The notes under the pieces were generated by a model. The model ran no database searches and was not told where the DNA came from. It saw only the letters and a list, made by a program, of their open reading frames with translations. DNA of 64,000 bases. It comes from Cladopsammia gracilis. Lineage: Eukaryota; Cnidaria; Anthozoa; Scleractinia; Dendrophylliidae. The stretch lies in the NCBI GenBank assembly GCA_022457155.1, contig JAJGOT010000594.1:417728-481727 (forward strand). Reading direction: 5' to 3'. Every line of letters begins with the position of its first letter. The stretch's first letter is position 1. Below are positions 22,801 through 36,400 of this stretch, in pieces. The translations under genes were made by a program, and so were the position numbers.

Positions 22801-24394
22801 ACTGCATTAAACTACCACTTGATAAATAAACAATGCCCGGTAGGGGTAATTGTTGCACCTTTAAAGTGCCCCTATGATCAAATTTTTGATTTTCATTTTT
22901 TTACCATTTCATGTACTGTTAGACTTTTTTACTCATTTTGCCAAATTTCAATCCATCACGAACATCAGAAGTCATTTTATTTTAACATTTATTTCCGAGA
23001 ATTTACGGCCGCCATAATTAATCAACCTTGTACGTTCCAAGGCTTGGTTGCGAATGGGAGAAAGTGACGTCAAAGACTCAAACATATGCCTCATGGGTTG
23101 AAATTATATTAACAATCAGCATAGAAAACTGCACGAAGAACAAGTCCCAAAGTTTTTGTTGCTTTTCGCGTGATTTTCAATACTTATTTTTATGCATAGC
23201 ATTGTACTGTAATACATTGTGCTGTATTGTGCCGTTCTAGAATGTATTGTTAAACTGTAGTTATGGTCATATTCTTGGCTTTCACATGACGTCATAAAAA
23301 TTAAAAAATCTAAAGAAAACGTCCTACAAAGCTGTTTCTAACATGGTATGTGGATACAAGTGTTATAATCTTTCACAAAAAGTTTCAGGCTTTAACGATG
23401 TTTTTGCTTCCGATTTACAAAGGTTTTAAATGTGTCACGCAATACGTCACGCTATTTCAGATAAGCCGCGAAAATAAACAAAATTGAATCAGCTGAAAGT
23501 TATTGTTTGCATTATAAGTGCTTATAAGCCGAGTTAATTGAGCTTATAGCAAATACAATATTTTTGGATATGATTTTTGGTGTAATTAAGACTTTGAATT
23601 TTTGGCCGCCATCTTTGTGCCCCTCTCAGGGGCACAAAGATGGCTGCTCCATACATTTCTTACTAAAAATATCTAATACTCGTTCGCCTATAACTCTTGA
23701 ACGAAATGCTTTTGCACTTCAAAATTTGGCCAAGATGTGTAGTTTTAAACTCTCTACAATTCCATAAACATTTTGCATTCGAAATCTGTTTTTTAATGCT
23801 TCTGAATTTTGATATGACGTAAGTGAAAGCCAAGAATAATACAATACATGTACAATGCTCTGCATAAATTTGTCAGAGTATTGGACAACCCTCAAGTTAT
23901 CAAGAGAACAAGAGGCTCCAAACAGCTTATACTCATGCGCATGCATAAGAAAGTTTTATGATATATTTCAAACATGATAAGAAGATGTCCGACATTGCGA
24001 AGAATACTCCTTTTATTCAGTCATCGTTCCTGCAAACCACGTTGTTTACTATTGATTGTTTTGGAAATGAAGGCTGTACCACAATAAATCCAGTGATTCT
24101 TCTTAGTCTTATATATACCAAATGTGAACATTACTAATGTAAGTGGGGTTGTAGGAGCTTAAGTAACGCTGTTTTACCGGAAGTGAGAGTAGCCGGAAGT
24201 CACTAAATAGGAAGTCTATGAATCGGAAGTGCACAATTTAAAATATGCGTGCATAAATTTGCATGCAAAATCGTGACACAAGAAAAACGGAGCCAAAACC
24301 TTACCTCACGCCGCTTCGCGCATGTGTAATTAGTAGTTCACATGAAGGTGACTAGGCCCCATATGACTGGTTGCCCTGTGTGGGCCAACTTTAA
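22801..24394. other. Intergenic, no gene seen; holds an inverted-repeat element
   Basis: About 23274-23837 is bounded by imperfect inverse complements (cttggctttcacatgacgtc and gacgtaagtgaaagccaag). At its centre is a perfect hairpin, catctttgtgcccct on the left and aggggcacaaagatg on the right (23611-23643). The rest is AT-rich without ORFs worth calling. Confidence 0.6.
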
Positions 24395-25732
24395 ATGAAG
24401 GGCTCCCTGCAATAACGTCCTAAGTGCGTTTTTGAAAAAATTTTCACTGAAACCTTGGATTTTTGGCCTCAAAAGGGACTCACTTGCCAAAATTATAACT
24501 GGATCATGTAAATATGACTGTAAGGATTTAAACCAGGTCAACAAATGTTCTATCTTCGAACAGAATAATATTTTATTGAATGTTTTAAGGCAAAGGTGTT
24601 AGTGGTTAGCATGTTCATTGCAGTGTTCAGTAAAAAGGATGCATGAATAGATACTACAAAAGATCTGAAAGACGTCACTTTGCAGCATTTCAAGGCTCTC
24701 AAAGTTATCTTGCCTTCTTGTTTCTGCTGCCTTCCACTGTGGCTTTTCTCTTCAAGTCCATTTCCTGTTCTTTTCTTACAGATCGGTTATTTGGAATGTC
24801 TAATATAATTTATTAAGCATATTAACGTTTCTTGGCTGTCCAGTAAACTTGTAAACGCATGGGGTTTCCATCCCGTATCCTCCCCCACGATTAACGGCTT
24901 TCCCAACAACTTGAACTTGTGGTTTGCTTCCTTTCTTTGTAAGAAATGGCGAATAATTGTTTAATAATTAAAGTGTTATAAGCTACAATATAGAAAACGG
25001 CTCTTCAAGAGATTTCACTAGAAGCCCTTTCCTTTCATAACAAGAGGCTAGCTGGTAGCCTATACTCATGCGCTTGCATGAGAACGTTTTATGGTTTATT
25101 TTAACTGATCTTAACTGGGTCACGCACCCCTTCCCTCTCAACGAATTTTGCGTGACATGTAAGTCTTGTTTTGTTTACTTAATATCAGATATCATTTATT
25201 ACGACTGAATTTAAACACGTTTTATAAGCATTTCTTTAAAACTAGCGACAACACAAAGAAAAATTCAATCACAAATTGATATCAACATAAATTCCCATCG
25301 AAAAATGTAATTTCCTTTCCGGTGAAGTCCAAATGCTAGTGGCTTGACTCAGCTATTTGAAACAAGAACGTGATTACATCATTACAGGCACGCCGAAATC
25401 ACGAGGTCGCGTGTCAACCAATCAGACCAGTGAAAGTCGTCCCGCGGGATACGGGAAACTTTAAAAAAAACAAGGCAATTTGTGACTACAAAAAGCGGGA
25501 CGAAAAGAAACCTTACCGAAACCTTGACTCATGCCGCTATGCGCATGAGTAACAAGGAACTGAAAGAAGTCAGTGTTTGTTCTCATTCGGTTTCGTTTAC
25601 TGTTACATTGTTCAGTTGCATTGAATTGCGGTTGTAAGATTGTTAATTAACTGCAAAAAGGTTGATTTATAGCGGAATTAAAGGTATACATATAGTAGAA
25701 AGTTTAAAAACATGTTGCACCATAATTTGACC

Positions 25733-25790
25733 CTACCCCGTTAATACGACCAAATTTTCATGGCCCGAAGGTGGTCGTATTAACGGGGTT
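25733..25790. repeat. Hairpin of ccccgttaatacgacca
   Basis: ccccgttaatacgacca is followed, after a short loop, by its inverse complement tggtcgtattaacgggg. It is related to the GTCCGTATTAA repeats in gene introns. Confidence 0.75.
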
Positions 25791-25804
25791 CCACTGTACG
25801 TTTA

Positions 25805-26120
25805 AAAAGGAGTCAATGTGGATTCAATTGGCTTGAGCGCGTTTACTCAGTATGTCGAGTAAATATTACTCATGTGTGAGTTATCTTACTCATGCATGAG
25901 TAATTTCTACTCAGTTTTGAGTATGTTTTACTCAACACTCGTGCTTTAACTCAGTTTGTCGAGTTAATTTTTGTTACTCATGCGCGAGTTATTTACTCAC
26001 GCGTGAGTAATTTCTACTCACATTGTTGGTATGTATTACACTGATGCTTCAGTTTACTCAATTTTTGGCGTCAATGTGGATTCAACGTTTTACTCAATAT
26101 TTTGGGTTGTTATTACTCGA
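25805..26120. repeat. Repeat dense in TGAGTAA/TTACTCA words
   Basis: More than a dozen ACTCA or TGAGT words occur within 300 bp, several as palindromes such as ttactcatgcatgagtaa. The phrase gtcaatgtggattcaa occurs at both ends (about 25813 and 26071), so this is a repeat unit and not necessarily a regulatory cluster. Confidence 0.6.
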
Positions 26121-26221
26121 CCTTTTTTGCAGACGAGAATGCGTTCGCGAACCAATTCAAAATAAGGCTCTAGGAATGAGCTAACCCGTGAGCCACCGCG
26201 CTCAATGAAAACGACTTTTCT

Positions 26222-27975
26222 TGTAAGTAAGTAAGTAAGTAAGTAAGTAATTTATTTAAGGAGGAAACCACATCACCCATGGGTGGTTTTCATGAGGGAC
26301 CTCCATATAAAAGTTAATTACAACAATAATTGACAAAAGTATTCGAAATACAAGAACTAATTACATTTATAGAAATAGAATCAAGAAGAATTGAAATAAA
26401 CTAATGAAAACTAAATATAATAATAGACAAAAAAGAAAATTATATATTATTAAAATATTGTTTTTTAAAAATCCTAAAATTTACCGATGTCTTCAGTGAT
26501 CCATTCAAGGAGTTCCATTCATTAAAAAACATATAAGCTGACTTAGACTTCCCCCAATTAGTTTTTGCTGTAGGGAGAGAAAACATAGATTTATTTCTAG
26601 TATTATGGGCATGAATATCTTCACGCTTAATGTTATCATAAATAAAATCATTATTTTTTATAATATAATTAAAGATAAAAGATAACCTATGAAATTTTCT
26701 CCTATATTCTAAATCTTTCCAACCCAGCAACTTCAGGGCATCATTCCTAAGCGTTTTGAAACTTTGCTGCATATTAAATCAACATGGTCAGACCAAGTGA
26801 GACTTTCATTAATCACAACTCCTAAATACTTGTAATGTCCAGTTCGTTCAATGTTCTCATCATTAATGTTCAGATTTACTTGTCCCAATAGCTTCAGTCT
26901 CTTTTGACCACCAATCAGCATTAGCTTTGACTTTTTGATATTGAGAGTAAGTCTATGCTTGTTTAACCAGTCCTTTACGTGATTTAAGTCTTCATTTAAT
27001 TTGACTTCCAGATCAATAGCAGTTTGAGATGAGCAATAGACAGCAGTGTCATCCGCAAACAAAGAAGCTTGGCAGTTTTTCAGAACATCAGCAAGATCAT
27101 TTACATAAACGAGAAACAATAGCGGTCCAAGAACACTACCTTGTAGAACGCCAATGTTCATGATTTTCTTTGATGAAATAGAATTTCCAACTGAGGTTCG
27201 ACAGCCACGATTTTCAAGATAAGATTTAAACCAAGGAATAGATAACACATCCACGCCAAGGGATTTGAGCTTTAGGAGGAGTATGCGATGATTTACAGTG
27301 TCAAACGCTTTCTTGAGATCCAGGAACACTGCCCCCGTGACTTCACCTTGATCCATGTTATTTAGGATTTCATCTGTAAATTTTAACAAAGCACTTGCCG
27401 TTGAGCGTTTACGTCTGAAGCCGTACTGTTTAATATACAATAAGTTATTAGTTGTTAAAAACTCATATAACTGACTATGAACAGCACGTTCAACAATTTT
27501 ACTAACTGTCGGGAGGATAGAAATCGGTCTGTAATTATCACAGTTATCCATCTTTCCGCTGTTCTTATATAACGCCGTAATCTTCGCCAGCTTCCAGTTT
27601 TCCGGAAAACGTCCACTAGAAAGTGACAAATTTATAACATTCGTTAAAACAGGTGCGACAACTTCAGCGCCATCCTTTAAGAGCCTTGAACTTATGCGAT
27701 CTAAGCCGATAGCTTTGTTAGGCTTTAGGCATTTTAGTTGATCCAATACAAATGGCACCGTCACAGGTTGTAAAGAAAATGACAGACCAGTTTTCAATGG
27801 AAAATCGTCACTTTCGTATAAGATACTTCCAAAGCGCCTTGCCAACTTTTCACCGATAGTCGAAAAATGTTCATTTAGAGCCTCAGCGATTTCTTCGCAT
27901 TTCTTGTAAACTTTGCCACTTATAGAGATTGAGTACGGTACAGTTGATTTTACGGGAGCAAAACGTACCGATACA
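26222..27975 (-). mobile_element. 5'-truncated, internally deleted LINE (Jockey/CR1-like) with a tetranucleotide tail
   Basis: On the - strand a reverse transcriptase frame runs from about 27975 to 26735. It has conserved blocks SGRFPENWK, NYRPISILPTVSKIVE, AVFLDLKKAFDTVNH, GVLQGSVLGPLLFLVYVND and the catalytic FADDT (about 27060-27047). A second frame (26772-26440) gives the C-terminal end (LGWKDLEYRR, HAHNTRNK). The expected sequence between KVSKRLG and ALKLLGWKDL is missing and the frame changes, so there is an internal deletion. The element ends in a (TTAC)n tail (26222-26250 on +). The endonuclease domain is absent. It is not autonomous. Confidence 0.9.
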
Positions 27976-28019
27976 ACTCAAATCAATTCAATTCCATAAC
28001 ACTTGCTACCATCCCAAGT

Positions 28020-28640
28020 GTAAATAGCCTTTTTGCTGCATTTAATCTTTTAAAGTCTCTCGCAAATCGACTTACGTTGAGTCGATTTATTGCTTGCACC
28101 GTCACAAAGTAGTGACATAAGTGCAAGCTTCCAAGTACGAGTCGAATAGTCAACATTTGCTACCCTCCCTTCTTGCCTTATTTTTTTGTAAGTCTCTCAC
28201 AAATCCACTTCCGGTGAGTCGATTCGACTTTACGCTAGACGAATCGCGCGATTCGAGTCGAATCGTCAACATTTGCTACCCTCCTTAGTGTTCATAGCCT
28301 TCTTGCCGTATTTTTTTCCTAAGTCTCTCGCAAATCGACTTCCGGTGAGTCGATTCGACTTTACGCTAGACGAATCGCGCGATTCGAGTCGAATCGTCAA
28401 CATTTGCTACCCTTCTTAGTGTTCATAGCCTTCTTGCCCTATTTTTTTCCTAAGTCTCTCGCAAATCGACTTCCGGTGAGTCGATTCGACTTTACGCTAG
28501 ACGAATCGCGCGATTCGAGTCGAATCGTCAACATTTGCTACCCTCCTTAGTGTTCATAGCCTTCTTGCAGTATTTTTTCTAAGTCTCTCGCAAATCGACT
28601 TCCGGTTGTCGATTGGTCAACAAACCTAGACGAATCGACT
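28020..28640. repeat. 131-bp satellite, about five units
   Basis: The word aagtctctc recurs at 28053, 28190, 28321, 28452 and 28581 (spacings 137, 131, 131, 129). Central units carry gtcgattcgac and the perfect 16-bp palindrome cgaatcgcgcgattcg. The outer units are more diverged. Confidence 0.9.
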
Positions 28641-29401
28641 CAGTTCATAGGGGCCCAAAACATTTTCTCAAAGATGTGGATTTTCTTCCCCATTTTGGAG
28701 CTGTTTTAAGTACCTTAACAATAATAAATCGTTAATTTGACAAAACTGTGCTTTTAAAGGCCTAAAACATACAATTTTAGTGAATGTTACCAAAAACGCA
28801 CTTAGGACGTTCTTGCAGGGAGCCCTTCAGGGAGCCCTATCAAGTGACACATCTAAAAAAAAATGACTAACAGTAATTGTACAAACAAGCAACACATTTT
28901 TTTAATGAATGCTTTAAATAATAAACTTATTTGTATAAAAATAGTAGTGTAGATTTTAGCACGGTTTGACACCGTACTTTTAAAGAAAATAAATATATTT
29001 TATAATAACAAATTGGTTTGCTTGTTATTTTTTAGTCTCCTAAGCAGAAAAATGGTTTACAATCATCGAGGAAAGATAAAATACCACAAGGCAAAATGCT
29101 TGCAACATGCATATAATAATATTTTTCAAAGACCACTTGCTGATACAGTATACTTAAAATCAATAAAATTCAACCCATGCCCATTATCTTTGCTGGCCCG
29201 TTAGCAGAAGTTGAAAAATACATTTGTATTGAATTAATTTTATATACTATAAAAATCAGAAACTAATAAGTGGTTTCTGCTACATCTCTATAAAATTTTG
29301 CTCTTTTTAAGCAGTAAAATTAATGGCTTATATTTATTTAGTAAAATATACAGTTGTACTGCATCAATTTTATTTACTTAAAATTAGAAACCTAAGTGGT
29401 G

Positions 29402-29402
<1 letters not shown>

Positions 29403-29440
<38 letters not shown>

Positions 29441-29441
29441 T
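29403..29441. repeat. (TAA)n microsatellite
   Basis: About 13 trinucleotide units. Confidence 0.9.
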
Positions 29442-29727
29442 TTATTTTATTGGAGTTAAAAAAATAATTTTTTATACATTTACACATATATATTTTTTAA
29501 ATAATAATCTATCCAACTAATTTCAGACATTGCAACTGAACTTTCTAGTCCCATTCTTGTTTTATACAATAGAAATTATTTAAAAATATATATTACAGTG
29601 TGACGCACCTTACTGTGAGAACCCAACAAACTTTTTTTTTACAAGTTAGCCAATCAGAGAATGCAAAATAATTCAATATTATTGATGAGCACACCTCCTC
29701 AAAGTTGAGCACTATCGAATCTACATA

Positions 29728-30070
29728 CATACACACAAACTTTATTTAAACTCAAATTTAAGAGTAGCCTATACATGAGTCTAACAATAACAATAATAAA
29801 ACAATAACAAAACAGGGCAAGAAAAATTAACTAATAAACATAAAATAAATATTTACACTATATACATATTTTTATATTCTCATTAAAATGTAATCTTGTC
29901 GCTTCGTATTTATCACAGGAGTGTAAAGTTACAAAAGACAAAACGGCTATTTGGAATGTGGTTAGCTGTCCTTTAAAAGTTGGATAAATTATTATATTAT
30001 CAAGGTTATTTATTGTTAGAAATAGAAATAGTAAATACAAAGATTTTATTCACTTTATTGCTTCACCAGA
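29728..30070 (-). mobile_element. Possible 3' end of a LINE
   Basis: Read on the - strand, this AT-rich segment ends in tttaaataaagtttgtgtg followed by a gtatgtatgtag tail, similar in style to other LINE or SINE tails here. No coding remnant is clear. Confidence 0.35.
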
Positions 30071-30496
30071 TCCGCAGTTACAACAACAATAAGAACAACA
30101 AATATTTAATATTTATAAAAATTAGCTGGTGATACCATGCAAACTTCATCAAAACGTTTGTTGGGTGCTCACAGTAATGTGTGCCACACTTTAATTTTAC
30201 AAAATAGAAAATGCTTTTCATGTTTCCATTATAGTATGTTAACAAGAGAGGATGTTTGGGAGAACATGAAATAAAATGATGAAGGCCGGATATAGTGTCC
30301 CATGGACAGAACAAAATTGTGCTTACCGATTACAGCTCATCAAATTTGATTTTGTGACAGGCGGTCAAGAATTGTGGAATTTTTTTTTTTTTTTGCTATC
30401 ATTTTGTCCCTGTAGTTCATATTTTCTCCCACCTCTGACACCACAGACCCCCAATAACTACCACTGCTCCCATGCTCCCTTCTATCTCTTTCTTCC

Positions 30497-33400
30497 CTAA
30501 TGTCTTGAGAATTCCCCCAATAGCCTTGCAGAAAATGGTTCTCTGGGACTGTTCTTGGGTGGGGTGGGAACAGTCGGTGTATTTCTGCGACCAGAAAGTA
30601 ATGGAGAAATCTCGCTCACTGGAATCTTGACTGAGCCAGGTAAAGAGTTAACCATCCATTTCCTTTGGTTTTGAGGATCACTGTTTGGAGAGCTGGTTGA
30701 GTCACTGCGACCAAGGCTCAAGATATGCCTACAACAAGTTGTGAACTGCTTGTGCTGTCCATAAACTAAACAGTTCAGGAATCCCTGCAATGGGTTTATT
30801 GAAGCCTGTGGAAAAGGAAGAGGGTAATACAATCAAATTTGTTAAAGTGGACACCTCTCTAGGACAGACACCTCTCTATTTCGAGGCAGACGCCTTTGTA
30901 AGGCAGACATTTTTGGTTGGTCCATTCAAATTTCACTTGTCTGAAATTAAACTTTTTTTAAGGTGTACATGCACACCTATCTTAAGGAGACAGCAGATGC
31001 TTTTTAAGCAAAATTCTAGTTAGAAATACCTCTCAACATAGAGCTGCAAATGTTTTTCCAATTGATGCCAAAAGATTGCTAAATAAGCACTGGTGCCAGA
31101 GACTATAATGCTGGGAGTAACCTGGTAATGGACTAACATCCCATCCAGGGGGGAGTAGTAATACTCTCAGTCATTTCACACAACAGAAACCAGCAGTTAC
31201 TAGTGGACCACTAATTAATGGCCCTTGACAGATTTTCCTTCAAATGTATTTGGAGTTTTTAAGGTCATTTAATCATGTTTCTTTTTTGTGTTGCTGTTTT
31301 TGATTGTCAGTGTTTTTTTTTAATAAGATACTGGTGGTGAGGTGGTATGAAACCTACTCCCATTGTCAGTTGTCTTTTTTTATCGCTAAACACCATAATC
31401 CTACCATTTTGCCAATTTTTATAAAAATTTACCACCTGAAACGAGCAATAAATGTTCTAGCTAACTGTAAAAACCTCTATTGTGATGTCTTCAAAATAAA
31501 CAAACATGGGTCACACCATTTTTGTGCCGATGCCTCATACACCAAAAACCTATATGAAGCCACCTTAAGATTAGCTTCTTTTAGGCTTCTGAGATGCATC
31601 TCAATTTGCACCCAATACCCAACCAAAAGGAGGATGTTTACAGTCTATCACATTGCCACAGGTGTGCCAGCCTCTGCCATTTATATTAAACTATATTGTT
31701 ATATAGCTGGAGTTTTTGTCAATACAACATGCATGTTGATTGGTTGATTCATCGTCACATGACATCTAACAAACAAACTGTTTCCCACCAATTGTGCTAA
31801 GCTGGCAACATTTGCGAAAGCGGGCAACAATTTTGACGTCAGAGGGTAAGTTACATTGCACTGTTTCCCGCTAGCGCACGTGATCAGACCGTGGCAAAAG
31901 GTGGCATGATTATGATGGATGAAGTGCTCGGCACGTTTTTCAAACTGTCTCGTGTTGTGTTTTTTTTTTGTTGCTATATAACAAATCACTTAATGACTGA
32001 TCCCTCGGGAAACAGTGAATTTTGTTTCCCTCGAATCTCGATGTTTCCCTTGACTTCGTCTCGGGAAACATCGAGATTCTCAGGAAACAAAATTCACTGT
32101 TTCCCTCGGGACCAGTCATTAAGTGTTTATTATTTAACTATTTACCAATACTTTTATACCTCAACCATCCAGAGTTTAAAATGGCTTGCATCGTGCTCTA
32201 TACTATTTTCATTTCTGATATAGTCAGAGATGTCATGAATTCCATCAATAAAGTTTGGAAGCCAGCTGAAGTTTAAAAAAAAATGCTATTACCAGTATAT
32301 GCATGGGGGAAATAATTGACACACCAACAGCCACCTGTGGCCTACAAATCAAACACTTTTCAACAATATCAACAGAACTGAAAAACAACAGACTGAACTC
32401 ACTGACAAACTTGACTAATAGACCAATGTGTAGTTCCAGAAAAAATTCCATACCCACCCCATGGAAGGTCATTGGAAATTCCTAGGGGGAGGGGGGTCTT
32501 AAATGCCAACATTTTAGAAGCAAAGTATGAAGCTAAACTGGAATTTCCTGAGGGGACGGGGGGTGCTAAACAAAAAACCTTCTGTGGGGGGAGTATGGAT
32601 ATTTTCTGGAATTACACTCAACAATACAAGATTGTTCAAAATGGACCAATCACTGACTTTTTTTGTAGTTTCAGAACTACACTAACCAAGCTTTTAGCCA
32701 GCAGGGTGTCCAGGCGTCCTGTGGATGCCCACTTTGTGAAGAAATTCATGAAAATTGCACCTACTCCTTTAACCCTTAATTAAGCCCTGATATCAACATT
32801 TAAATTCTCATTTCTTGTCCCTATACATTTCCTAGAAAAGTAGTGGGGAGAAATTGTTTGGACATCAAGAGAATTCATCTTGTGTGATCATGTCCTTAAT
32901 TCTCATAGCCTTTTAGATTGATAAGGCATTGATGTTTCAAGGAGAAATTTGATGCTGATCACTCTTAGGGCTTAAAGGGTTAAAAAGTTATACTGGGAAA
33001 TATCTTCAGGACGCCCACTCTTCAATTTCTGGCTAAAAGCCTGACACTAACCCAGAACAAACACATGCTACAGACTTTATAACCGCTGGGTTGAAACCAT
33101 TTACAATCTTACCGGTACATCCTGATGGTGCTTTTATTAATAATAAATTAAAGGAAAAAATGTTCATGGCAAACATCCGAGAAACCATTATTTACATGTA
33201 GGTGCAGGTGACATTCCCGTGAGAAATTACGGGATGATTAGTATTTTCTTAGTTTTTAAAATTAAGAAAAACCGATCAAACTTACCACAATACAAAGACA
33301 AATACTATCAGACAAAACTTTTTTCTGACAGACTTTTGAATTATTCTCTCCGTATCGGTAAAATGAGCAGTTCTCTTTATGTTCTGTGTCACTGAAACGA

Positions 33401-36400
33401 AAGGTAATGCAAGAAGTTAGTTTGGGAGTGAACAGTTTTCACATTGTGTCGTAAAACCAAAACCAATGAAAGTAATTACTCTGGCCATTCACAACAGATT
33501 CAGACAATCCAATGAACCAATCAGAATTCGAAGCAGATATGGTACTTGTAACAGAAGTTACAAGAAGAAATAACAATAATTGAAGGGGTGAGTGGAATAA
33601 AGCCCTAAGTGACTTGTGATCAACTGCTAGATTCTCCTTCCAGTTTGTCTTGTATATGCTCATGTAACAAAGGGAGAATTTGGTTTCAGATCAGGAGTCA
33701 CTGAAGGCCTTATTCCAGTTTGGGATAAGGCCCTAAGTGACCCCTGATCTATAGCCAAATTCTCCTTTTGTTATATGAGCATTAATACAAGACAACTGGA
33801 AGGAGAAGCTAGCAGCTATTCCACTCACCCCTTCAATTAGAAAATGCATTTATTTTAATTAAAGCATTAAATGCCTTTAACAATCATTTCTCAGGCAAAT
33901 GATACAATAAAACAAAAATAAATATAGTTACAATGTATCCTATACCTGCCTAAAAGTCTCATGCCTTAGGCATGAGTCTCACACCTGTGAGTCCAATATT
34001 CCGATCTCACTCAAACTCACGCCAGCCCTATAGAGCAATATTTCTCACACCCGAGTTACAGATTTGAGCTATCGGCCATAACTGATCACATGATCCAATT
34101 AAAAAAATAGTTATGTTCATGAAAATTTGGCACTTTTTTGCAGGTTTTTATCGTTCTGAACATTACGATTACAGCTGGATGTTATTTGTTATTAAACGGA
34201 GGTCTGAGGTCCATGCAAACTTCCGAATTCTTTGTAACATCTTCGGACATCTTTGGAATAGATCTGGTTGTCTTCAGATTTGGTCAGGTCGCCTTCGAAA
34301 ATCATGGCACTCCCAAGGAAAAAGTTGGCAGGTATCATGTACCGGTAGTATCCACACCAGAACACAATACTGCAAACCAACAACAGTTTCTGCAACACTA
34401 AGAAAAAGTTGTAGTAAAATATTTCTTAATTTAAAAATAAGATACCTTTTCGATAAGCTTTCACGTAAATGAAAGGAAGACACACCATAACCAGAAACAG
34501 CGGAATATAACAAACTGAATAATGGAGTAGAGCTACAATACCAGTTGAGCAACTGAAAACAGATATTAAGAATGTAGTATTCAAATGACAATTTAGTAAC
34601 ACCAGTAAGGGTGTGTTAACATGTTAACAGTATGAACTCAGTAGACACTGTACCCTGTGTAAGCTCAGGACACCTTCAGGATGAGCTCTAAGCTGTCCGC
34701 CTTAGATTGAGAGACCTGTGTTCGCTTTATATGTAGAGAGTTTTTTAAAGTTACAGACAAACAAGTGAAATTCGTCCAGAACCTGAGCCAACCATCTTAA
34801 AGAGGTGTCCACCTTAAAGGAGTTTACTGTATTTGGGTCATACAAAACATGCATACATGTATATTGGCCTCCTTTCTGGAGTTTGTGGCATGTATTTGGG
34901 ATTTTGGGAGTTCAAAACTTTGCCAAGTTTTTTTTTTTTTTTTTGGGGGGGGGGGGGGGGTATTTATTTTGATTTTAATAAATTAGGAAAACCACAACTC
35001 TCCACACTCTAGTCAGATGCTCTAACCACTGAGCTACTGGAGACTCTACGGCAAGCAAGGTTATCTGTGGGTGATGACATAACAAACTGCATCAGGCAGT
35101 CACACAGTCATGTCATATTTACATTAATGGCTTTTAAAACTGCATCATGCAGTCACATTAATGATCAGTAATAACTGATAAACTATAAAGACATGCAGTT
35201 AAAAGCCATTTTAACAATGTGACTGTGTGATACAGTTCGTCTGTTATATTACCCACAGATACCCCTTGCTCAACATAGAGTCTCCAGTAGCTCAGTAGTT
35301 ACATAATGTAGAGCATCTGACTAGAGTGTGGACTGGGTCATGGGTTCAATTGACGGGGTGAGTGGAATAAAGCCCTAAGTGAATTCTGATCAACTGCTAG
35401 CTTCTCCTTTCAGTTTGTCTTGTATATGCTCATATGACAAAAGGAGAATTTGCTATGCTATAGATCAGAAGTCAATTAGGGCCTTATCCCAAACTGGAAT
35501 AAAGCCTTCAGTGACTCCTGATCTGAAACCAAATTCTCCCTTTGTTACATGAGCATATACAAGACAAACTGGAAGGAGAATCTAGCAGTTGATCACAAGT
35601 CACTTAGGGCTTTATTCCACTCACCCCTTCAATTCCCATCTGGGACTCAGAATTTTTTTCCGAGTTCCTTGTGGTTGATCTCATCTTTGTGATTTTCTAA
35701 TTTATTAATATTTACATGATTGATCGATCAAGCAGTATTTTGATTCTGGCAGGGATTTTGGGGTTTAGATTTATTTATTAATATTACATGACTTTTGTAT
35801 GATTGTATGATTTTCTGAACAAAAATAATTCCATGATTTGTGTAATTAACTATCAGCTTGAAGCTTTGAACAAAAGGATCCATTAACAAACAAAGCCTAG
35901 ACACAATTTTTTCTTCAGTTTGAAGATTTAAAAACCAGTTGAATTTGTGTTTTCCTTTGTCTCCTTACCATAATCTGAGATAATTTTGATCAAACTGGTT
36001 TGAAAATTTTTAAACCAAAGAAAAATTTGAACCACAACATATAGCCACTGTTGGAAGTGAGAGAGAAGTAATCATCATTTAATAGTAATTTTAATCTTAC
36101 TAAAGTGGATCACTTGTAAAAACTGTATATTGAACACATGCTACAAGCAACGCTGCTAACGGCCACGTCATCAGATGGTAGACTTTGCTGTTAAGACTGC
36201 AAAAAACATGTAAAAACCATGCATAAAGAAATAAAAAACGCGCCAAGTGCATTATTGAGTTTTAGATTAAAGCACGCGGGAATTTTTAAGAACACGAGAG
36301 AAGTGCAGAGAAGCACGAGCCAAAGGCAAGTGCTTCTCGCACTTCTCGAGTGTTCTTAAAAATTCCCAAGTGCTTAGTATATAACTCAACAATGCACGAG

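Larger units (their letters stand above)
24395..28832. mobile_element. Candidate large TIR-bounded element, about 4.4 kb
   Basis: The segment around 24397-24470 (agggctccctgcaa, aacgtcctaagtgcgttttt, then cactgaaa and aggcct-like words) is the inverse complement of about 28755-28831 (caaaaacgcacttaggacgt, ttgcagggagccct). Homology extends about 75-90 bp with indels. Between the arms lie a truncated LINE, a 131-bp satellite and other repeats, but no transposase. It may be one non-autonomous element that collected insertions, or two copies of a smaller repeat in opposite orientation. Confidence 0.45.

Noticed and set aside
35942..36052. Candidate TM4 exon with cttccaacag acceptor
   Set aside because: Its frame in the required phase hits a stop and gives no helix; the exon at 36101-36187 fits both phases and the GPR143 motif.
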